From the NCBI GenBank assembly GCA_021839785.1, contig JAKCAB010000845.1, positions 1 through 27,720 of the forward strand: DNA of 27,720 nucleotides, in the 5' to 3' direction. A program made the position numbers and the translations under genes. Below are positions 22,969-27,720 of this stretch, piece by piece. Below the pieces are notes generated by a model. That model saw only the letters and a list, made by a program, of their open reading frames with translations, had not been told where the DNA came from and ran no database searches. Position 1 is the stretch's first letter. Each line of letters starts with the position of its first letter. The stretch comes from a bacterium (GTDB taxonomy: Bacteria; Verrucomicrobiota; Verrucomicrobiae; Limisphaerales; J093).

Positions 22969-24231
22969 CTACCGCGGGTCGCCCGCCATTACCCAGGCTT
23001 CGTTGAAGTGCGCGTGTTTGATCGACTTCGCGGCCGGGTCGCCATCCACGTCTTTCGGCAGGCTCCGCCGGTTCAGGTGGTAACTGTAGCTGGCGTGGAG
23101 TGTGCCGTCCCTGGCCTGGATGATCGAAGGGTAGTGATACGAACCGGCTTCCGGACCGGGCGGATCCTTTTCGAGGTGCCGCTGCCATTTCCACGTCCGG
23201 CCCTCGTCGTCGGAGATTTGCACCAACAGGCTGTTGCGACCGCGCTCGGTGTCGTTGCTGATGAGCACCCAGTGGCCGTTGCGAAGCTGGTTGATTTCGG
23301 CGCCTGAACCGGGGTTTGGCAGATCGGTGTCGGTCACCGCGCTCCAAGTTTCGCCGCGGTCGTGCGACTCCGCCTGCTGGAGGCGTTGCGGCGGCGGGCC
23401 GTTGTCGCGCATCAGCGTGTAAAGCGAGCCGTCGCGTCGCTTCACGATGCTGGGCTGGATGTTGCCCGCGCCGATCAGCGGCGCGCTGGTGTGCCAGTGC
23501 TGGCCCCAATCGTCCGAGATCGCCATCAACGAAAAGCTGAAGCCGTCGTGGTAAAGCGGCACAATCAGCCGCTGGCCGTCCAGCACGAACGGGTGTGCGC
23601 GCGTCATCCAACCGAGGCGGCGGTAGAGCTTGTCGGTGGCGTGGCGGCGCATCGCGTTGAGGAAGTCGTCGGCCTCGCGCTGCGTGCGTTCCGGCAGCTT
23701 CAGGGCGGCGACTTTGGCCTCGAGTTCCGGCAGGCGCTTGTGGATTTCGGCTTCGAATTCCGGGCCGGGCTTGACGTGCAAAACCTCGCTCGTTTCCCAG
23801 CGCGGCGGGCCATCGCCATCGTAGTCGCGGCTGAGGCGGTACTTGAGCAACGCGCTTTCCCAGGTGTTGGCCAGGATGGTCGTGTGCAAGAGCCAGAGGC
23901 GGTTTTGCGGATCGATGAACAGGCACGGATTGCCGTCGGGAAACGCCGGCGCGTCCGCCATCACGAACATCTTGGACCATGCCTTCTGACCGCGGCGCTG
24001 ACGGGCGCCCATGATTTGCACGTCGTCGGCCGTCCGCTCGCCGGTGCCCCGAAACCAGCACACCAGCAGGTCGCCCCGCGGGGTTTCGACGATGCACGAG
24101 GCGTGGTTGTGGAGAACCTCGAGCGGGAAGATCAATTCGGACTCCAGAAACGGCTTCTCCGGCTCAGCCGCGACGGCAATGCCGGCGGCCGTCCACAATG
24201 CGGCCGCGAGTTTCACAGTTCGGTTGGACAT
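22969..24231 (-). CDS. Secreted BNR-repeat/sialidase-family protein
   Basis: A 420-residue exported protein (signal peptide residues 1-22, ending A-V-A-A-E). The rest forms a six-bladed sialidase-like propeller, with Asp-box motifs (S-x-D-x-G-x-x-W) at S-D-D-W-G-Q-H-W, S-H-D-R-G-E-T-W and S-D-D-E-G-R-T-W. The N-terminal segment V-C-W-F-R-G-T-G-E-R-T-A-D-D replaces the classical F-R-I-P. Members of this BNR_2-type family act as exo-sialidases or other glycan-binding and glycan-cleaving proteins; Verrucomicrobia carry many. The substrate cannot be inferred. It diverges from a DegT aminotransferase gene, with a dyad-rich gap between. Confidence 0.9.
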   Translation of the reverse strand: MSNRTVKLAAALWTAAGIAVAAEPEKPFLESELIFPLEVLHNHASCIVETPRGDLLVCWFRGTGERTADDVQIMGARQRRGQKAWSKMFVMADAPAFPDGNPCLFIDPQNRLWLLHTTILANTWESALLKYRLSRDYDGDGPPRWETSEVLHVKPGPEFEAEIHKRLPELEAKVAALKLPERTQREADDFLNAMRRHATDKLYRRLGWMTRAHPFVLDGQRLIVPLYHDGFSFSLMAISDDWGQHWHTSAPLIGAGNIQPSIVKRRDGSLYTLMRDNGPPPQRLQQAESHDRGETWSAVTDTDLPNPGSGAEINQLRNGHWVLISNDTERGRNSLLVQISDDEGRTWKWQRHLEKDPPGPEAGSYHYPSIIQARDGTLHASYSYHLNRRSLPKDVDGDPAAKSIKHAHFNEAWVMAGDPR

Positions 24232-24343
24232 GGCGGCAATTAAGGTTCCTGCGGCGTGAAAGTAAAGGCGAGAACCCCCGGCCCGCGGCCAAGTTCAAGG
24301 CTCGTGCCGGGCGGCGCTGGCGCTTCGATCGCTGAAAAATGGC

Positions 24344-24373
24344 GTCTCGGATCAGACGTGCGAGACCCTGTCA
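24344..24373 (-). promoter_or_regulatory. Operator-like dyad next to a consensus -35 in the divergent gap
   Basis: GTCTCG (24344-24349) and CGAGAC (24361-24366) form a 6-bp dyad with an 11-bp spacer. On the minus strand a perfect TTGACA (complement 24368-24373) lies right beside it, oriented toward the sialidase-family gene, but no good -10 follows at the expected spacing. It may be a regulator-dependent promoter. Confidence 0.3.
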
Positions 24374-24429
24374 AGCCTCTGAGGACTCTGAAAGCTTTCG
24401 GAACGCCGCCGGATTTTCATTCAGTTCTT

Positions 24430-24441
24430 GTCAAGCTTGAC
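24430..24441. promoter_or_regulatory. 12-bp perfect palindrome upstream of the DegT aminotransferase
   Basis: GTCAAGCTTGAC lies 24 bases before the ATG at 24466. Its half-site TGTCAAGC also occurs at about 24368. This suggests a binding site for a dimeric regulator controlling one or both divergent genes. Confidence 0.35.
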
Positions 24442-24465
24442 CCCGCAGCTTACGAACTTCTCATC

Positions 24466-25650
24466 ATGAAAGTTGAATTCTACGGACACGTCCGCCAGTA
24501 CAAGAACATTCAGGCGGAGATCGATGGCAACGTGCAGAAGGTCCTCCTGAGCGGGAACTACGTTCAGGGCCCGATGCTCAAGCAATTCGAGGGCGAGTTC
24601 GCCGCCTATTCCGGCACCAAGTACGCCGTCGGCGTCGCCAACGGCACCGACGCCATCTGGCTGGCCTTGATGGCGCTGGGCATCGGCCCCGGCGACGAAG
24701 TCATCACTCACCCGAACACGTTTTTTGCCACCGCCGAGGCGATCTGGATCGCCGGGGCCACGGCCGTGTTTGTAGATTGCTGCCCGAAGACCAAGTGCAT
24801 TTGCCCCGAGAAAATCGAGGCCGCCATCACCCCCAAGACCAAGGCCATCGTCCCGGTGCACCTTTACGGCCAGTGCGCGGACATGGTCGCGATCCGCAAG
24901 ATCGCGGACAAACACGGCCTGAAGCTCATCGAAGACAACGCCCAGGGCATCGGCGCCCACGGCCCGAACTTCAAGATCGGCCAACTCAGCGACGCGGCCA
25001 CGACCAGCTTCATCATTCAAAAGAACCTCGGCACGTTCGGCGACGGCGGCGCGCTCGTCACCAACAACGCGGACATCGACGCCCGCGTGCGCAAGCTCCG
25101 CAACCACGGCTCCGACAAGCGCAACGTGCACAGCTACGGCTTCAACAGCCGCCTCGACGATCTGCACGCCGGCGTGCTGAGCGCCAAGTTGAAACACATC
25201 GACGCCTGGAACGACCAGCGACGCCAGTGGGCGGCGCGCTATTCGGCTGGACTCAAGGGCTGCAAGACCTTTGACCTGCCGATCGAGTTGCCCGGTTACC
25301 GGCACGTTTATCACCTGTACGTGGTCGAGACCAAGAAACCCGAATGGCGCGACGCGTTGCTCAAACACCTCAACGACGCGGGCGTCGATGCCAAGACGCA
25401 TTACTCGATCGCGATCCACAAACAGGCCGGGTATCCTTGGGGCAAGGGCGCGCGAATTGTCGGGAGCGTGCCGAACGCCGAAGCGAATGCCGCCTGTTGC
25501 GTCAGCCTGCCGATGTTCCCGGAACTCACCGCGGAGGAGGTGGATTACGTCATCGCCAAGGTGAAGGAATGGGACGCGAAGTTCGCGTCGCAAGCGCCGG
25601 CCGGCAAAGGCCCGGCGCAAAGCGGCGCCACGTGCGCTTGCTGTCGGTAA
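24466..25650 (+). CDS. DegT/DnrJ/EryC1/StrS family aminotransferase
   Basis: A 394-residue PLP-dependent aminotransferase of the sugar aminotransferase family. Key features: G-N-Y-V-Q-G-P (30-36), V-A-N-G-T-D-A-I (57-64, cofactor phosphate contact), H-P-N-T-F-F-A-T (82-89), E-D-N-A-Q-G (156-161, D157 binds the PLP pyridine nitrogen), and S-F-I-I-Q-K-N-L-G-T-F-G-D-G-G (181-195, K186 forms the Schiff base). It transfers an amino group, usually from glutamate, to a keto-sugar or keto-cyclitol. The open frame extends 70 codons upstream but conserved sequence begins at ATG 24466; no clear Shine-Dalgarno site. Unusual cysteines are present: D-C-C-P-K-T-K-C-I-C-P (104-114) and a C-terminal C-A-C-C-R. 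The Gfo/Idh/MocA oxidoreductase downstream could supply the keto substrate. Confidence 0.94.
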   Translation: MKVEFYGHVRQYKNIQAEIDGNVQKVLLSGNYVQGPMLKQFEGEFAAYSGTKYAVGVANGTDAIWLALMALGIGPGDEVITHPNTFFATAEAIWIAGATAVFVDCCPKTKCICPEKIEAAITPKTKAIVPVHLYGQCADMVAIRKIADKHGLKLIEDNAQGIGAHGPNFKIGQLSDAATTSFIIQKNLGTFGDGGALVTNNADIDARVRKLRNHGSDKRNVHSYGFNSRLDDLHAGVLSAKLKHIDAWNDQRRQWAARYSAGLKGCKTFDLPIELPGYRHVYHLYVVETKKPEWRDALLKHLNDAGVDAKTHYSIAIHKQAGYPWGKGARIVGSVPNAEANAACCVSLPMFPELTAEEVDYVIAKVKEWDAKFASQAPAGKGPAQSGATCACCR

Positions 25651-25763
25651 CGATCCGCGGCCGGGTCGGTTCCTGTCGGTTTCCGGCTTGCTGAAAGCAA
25701 TCGAACCAAAGGCGGGGTGGCACAAGCTGTCGCCCCGCCGGCGAACATTCAACCTGTACGACC

Positions 25764-26837
25764 ATGACCCAATACACCGTCCTCGTCGTCGGCATGGGCA
25801 AGCGTGGGATGCACCACGCCACCGCCTTCAATGCCAACCCCCAGTTCAAAGTCACCGGCATTTGCGACATCGACCCAAAACGCCTCGATGCCGCCGCCGC
25901 CAAGCTCGGCGGTCCCAAGACCGGCACCGACGCCGCAGCGCTGGCGAAAGATCTGAAGCCCGATGTCTTTTGCTTCTGCACTCTGCCGCATCTGCGGACG
26001 CCGTTCGTCAAGGCGGCGGTCGAGGCCGGAGCGAAGCTCATCGCCTTCGAAAAACCCGTGGCCCTGACCAGCGCCGAGATGTTCGCGATTCGAGACCTTA
26101 TTCGCCAGGCGGGCGCCAAGGCCGTCGTCAGCCACCAGCACCGGTACGGCGTGCATTACCGGAAGGTGAAGGAAATCGTGGCCAGCGGCGCTCTCGGCCG
26201 CGTGCACACCGTTTATGGCAGCGCCCTGGGTTGGATGACACACATGCTCTCGCATCTCATCGACTACACCTGCTGGTTCAACGACTATACGCCCGGCGTT
26301 TGGGCGATGGCCCAGGCGGCGGGCCGGGTGAAATTGGCCGACATCCATCCGTCGCCGGACTACATCGCCGGCTTTGTGCAGTTCGCCAACGGCGTGCGCG
26401 GCATCTACGAATGCGGCGCCGGCGCGCCCGACCAACCGGACGGTGGACGCTGGTGGGGCCGGAACCGCATGGGCGCGCAAGGCACCGAAGGCTTCGCGGA
26501 AGTCCTGACCGCCGGCGGCTGGCGGGCGGTGACCAAGAGCGGCGGTTACCAAAGTGGCGAAGGCTTGATGGCCTACGACTCCGACATGCCGCCCTACATC
26601 CAGGAAATGGCGGACTGGCTGGACGACGACCAGAAGATTCATCCGTGCAATCTCGATCATGCCTGCCTGGGCGCGGAGATCATGTATGCCCTCCAGCGCA
26701 GCGCCGCGGAAGGCGGGCAGGTGGCCTTGCCGCTGACCGCCGGCGCGGACGAACAGGCGCTGCTCAAGGCTAGACTCGCCGACAAGCCCGTGCTGGTTTC
26801 CTGCGAGCAGAACAAGAAGGAATTCGGGCTGACGTAG
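25764..26837 (+). CDS. Gfo/Idh/MocA family oxidoreductase
   Basis: A 357-residue NAD(P)-dependent dehydrogenase. The N-terminal Rossmann fold shows V-L-V-V-G-M-G-K-R-G (6-15), C-D-I-D-P (34-38) at the end of the second strand, and the family's E-K-P (96-98) in F-E-K-P-V-A-L-T. The C-terminal alpha/beta domain carries M-L-S-H-L-I-D-Y-T-C-W (161-171), with H164 and D167 in the usual substrate/catalytic position. Such enzymes oxidise or reduce sugars, cyclitols and their derivatives. It follows the DegT aminotransferase by 113 bp on the same strand, a pairing typical of amino-sugar or amino-cyclitol formation (inference). There is no twin-arginine or other signal peptide, so it is cytoplasmic. 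Confidence 0.94.
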   Translation: MTQYTVLVVGMGKRGMHHATAFNANPQFKVTGICDIDPKRLDAAAAKLGGPKTGTDAAALAKDLKPDVFCFCTLPHLRTPFVKAAVEAGAKLIAFEKPVALTSAEMFAIRDLIRQAGAKAVVSHQHRYGVHYRKVKEIVASGALGRVHTVYGSALGWMTHMLSHLIDYTCWFNDYTPGVWAMAQAAGRVKLADIHPSPDYIAGFVQFANGVRGIYECGAGAPDQPDGGRWWGRNRMGAQGTEGFAEVLTAGGWRAVTKSGGYQSGEGLMAYDSDMPPYIQEMADWLDDDQKIHPCNLDHACLGAEIMYALQRSAAEGGQVALPLTAGADEQALLKARLADKPVLVSCEQNKKEFGLT

Positions 26838-26854
26838 GCGCCACGGAGTCAGCC
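26827..26854 (+). other. Hairpin overlapping the end of the oxidoreductase gene
   Basis: GGCTGAC (26827-26833) and GTCAGCC (26848-26854) form a perfect 7-bp stem with a 14-nt loop that spans the TAG stop codon. There is no T-run, so it may be only a weak transcript-end structure between the converging oxidoreductase and toxin genes. Confidence 0.3.
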
Positions 26855-27028
26855 GAAATCGAACCTGATTGGCCGGTGCGGCTTCCGCGCTATCTGTGAC
26901 CTTTGTCGATGCAATTTCGGGCCGTTTGAGTTACGACGCCTACATGCCGCAGCAAATCCAGAACCGTCTGTGGACGCCGGTAAGCAACGCTTTGGAAGCT
27001 CTGGCACTGGCCAGGCAGGTGGTGCACG

Positions 27029-27424
27029 TCAAGCCGGCTTGGGAAGTTCCGGGATGATGAACGCCGCCGGGTGGCCAGAACTCTCGTCCAGCGTCGCCCA
27101 CCGCATCGAGTGCGCGGCTGCCAGATTGGCAAGGTAAAAATCTGTGGTCTTGCCGCCGGTTGGTGAGGGTAAGCCATCCAATGCCCGCAGGTCGCAGGTC
27201 ACAAACTGCGGCTGGCATTGCTGGAACCAGTCCTGAAGCATCTGGCGGGCTTGAGACATCGAAGCCCCAAAAACAGGCAAAGTGGAAATGCGCAGGAAGC
27301 CCAATTCCGTGAGCGGGCACACTGCGAAGCTTTGCCCCGCTTCCCACGCCAGCACGCGGTGGTGGTGTTCGTGCTTTTCCCAGAGCCACGCCAGCAACAC
27401 CGAAATGTCCAGAAGGTAAGTCAC
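27029..27424 (-). CDS. vapC: PIN-domain toxin (VapC-like ribonuclease)
   Basis: A 131-residue PIN-domain protein. The acidic active-site residues expected of VapC toxins are visible: D6 in L-L-D-I-S-V-L-L-A, E40 in L-T-E-L-G-F-L-R, D95 in K-T-T-D-F-Y-L-A-N-L-A and D113 in A-T-L-D. VapC toxins are Mg-dependent RNases, often cutting tRNA or rRNA. It starts with GTG, which overlaps the antitoxin's TGA stop as GTGA (27421-27424), so its translation depends on the upstream gene. All four acidic positions are intact, so it is probably active. It converges on the Gfo/Idh/MocA gene. Confidence 0.9.
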   Translation of the reverse strand: MTYLLDISVLLAWLWEKHEHHHRVLAWEAGQSFAVCPLTELGFLRISTLPVFGASMSQARQMLQDWFQQCQPQFVTCDLRALDGLPSPTGGKTTDFYLANLAAAHSMRWATLDESSGHPAAFIIPELPKPA

Positions 27425-27648
27425 GGAAACTCGTCGAGCGCCCGACGGGTCATCTCCTGCGTGATGACGTGATCAGTCACCGCCACCAAGAATCCGTTTT
27501 CACGCTCCAGCCGTACGGGCTGAGTGGAACTCTCCACGCGCCGGAGAAGAAACTGGGCGTAGCCCGCCTCCTCCAGATTGAATACATCGCCCGGACGGAC
27601 CGGCTCCGGCAACGCTACGCGCCGTTGTTCATCTGCGGTCACAGTCAT
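27421..27648 (-). CDS. vapB: VapB-like antitoxin (AbrB/MazE-type)
   Basis: A 75-residue protein directly upstream of the PIN toxin and overlapping it by 4 bp. The N-terminal part (T-A-D-E-Q-R-R-V-A-L-P-E-P-V-R-P-G-D-V-F) has the swapped-hairpin pattern of AbrB/SpoVT-type DNA-binding antitoxins. The C-terminal part (about 40-75) would wrap the toxin. It should neutralise VapC and repress its own promoter. ATG 27648 is the only plausible start; the frame upstream is open but has no start codon. Confidence 0.82.
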   Translation of the reverse strand: MTVTADEQRRVALPEPVRPGDVFNLEEAGYAQFLLRRVESSTQPVRLERENGFLVAVTDHVITQEMTRRALDEFP

Positions 27649-27654
27649 GTCTTG

Positions 27655-27683
27655 CCTATACCCCGCCTTGGGTTTTCGGTCAA
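27655..27683 (-). promoter_or_regulatory. Sigma-70-type promoter of the vapBC operon
   Basis: Read on the minus strand, TTGACC (complement 27678-27683) and TATAGG (complement 27655-27660) are separated by exactly 17 bases. The -10 ends 6 bases before the antitoxin ATG at 27648, so transcription would start at or within a base or two of the start codon. Confidence 0.6.
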
Positions 27684-27720
27684 ACGCGGACGGGAAGCAT
27701 ACACTCGTTCCAGTTCAATC

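Noticed and set aside
22472..24097. 541-codon minus-strand frame through rnc and the sialidase-family gene
   Set aside because: It crosses the convergent gap and the palindromic repeat, and both overlapped genes are certain in other frames.
24421..25752. 443-codon minus-strand frame opposite the aminotransferase
   Set aside because: The translation has no motif, whereas the plus strand has all PLP-binding residues.
26869..27057. Short plus-strand open frame in the gap before vapC
   Set aside because: It overlaps the vapC 3' end, has no Shine-Dalgarno site and no similarity I can recognise.
1..27720. tRNA, rRNA or riboswitch genes
   Set aside because: Reading for T-loop-like GGTTCGAATCC patterns, CCA ends and rRNA-like text gave no convincing candidate; a covariance-model search was not possible here.

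Overview
The window reads as a high-G+C chromosomal segment from a member of the Verrucomicrobiota, probably a Pedosphaera/Limisphaerales-type bacterium. This is inferred from gene content: PEP-CTERM exosortase substrates, a giant Ig/PQQ-repeat secreted protein with P-S-I-x-x-Q-P modules, an ECF sigma factor beside a Ser/Thr kinase, and a secreted sialidase-fold protein near Gfo/Idh/MocA and DegT genes. No rRNA, tRNA, CRISPR array or insertion sequence is visible.

Region 1 (1-8784). On the minus strand lie an ECF-like sigma factor (1120-1845) and a Ser/Thr kinase cut by the left edge (1-646). A repeat element and a terminator-like hairpin sit between them. Divergent from this is a plus-strand envelope cluster: two short PEP-CTERM proteins that both begin with an N-L-x-V-N-G-x-F motif, a 1550-residue modular protein (Ig-like domains, PQQ-type propeller, second propeller, cadherin-like domain), and a P-domain PEP-CTERM protein. 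Together they look like a regulator pair beside a set of surface or matrix proteins.

Region 2 (8995-13496). A CHAD-domain protein is followed on the minus strand by a secreted YncE-type propeller/phosphoesterase fusion and by infC (IF-3). infC must use a non-ATG start, has an acidic C-terminal tail, and is not followed by rpmI/rplT.

Region 3 (13802-19382). Two ECF sigma operons diverge from a 223-bp gap. The left operon encodes a sigma factor, a zinc-finger anti-sigma factor overlapping it by 4 bp, and a secreted Pro/Gly-rich protein. The right operon encodes a sigma factor, possibly a 35-codon ORF, a membrane protein in the anti-sigma position, and a bactofilin-like/multi-TM/RDD fusion that ends at a clear terminator. 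A sigma-E-like promoter lies in the gap. This is the best candidate for an undescribed system: a paired envelope-stress circuit.

Region 4 (19678-27720). A secreted alpha/beta hydrolase-fold protein lacks the nucleophile serine. A double-CxxC protein abuts rnc (RNase III). A secreted BNR/sialidase-family protein diverges from a DegT/DnrJ aminotransferase with an unusual cysteine cluster, which is followed by a Gfo/Idh/MocA oxidoreductase. The window ends with a VapBC-type toxin-antitoxin module whose promoter suggests leaderless transcription. Three copies of a C-rich/G-rich palindromic repeat (about 794, 9956 and 22865) lie only between genes.
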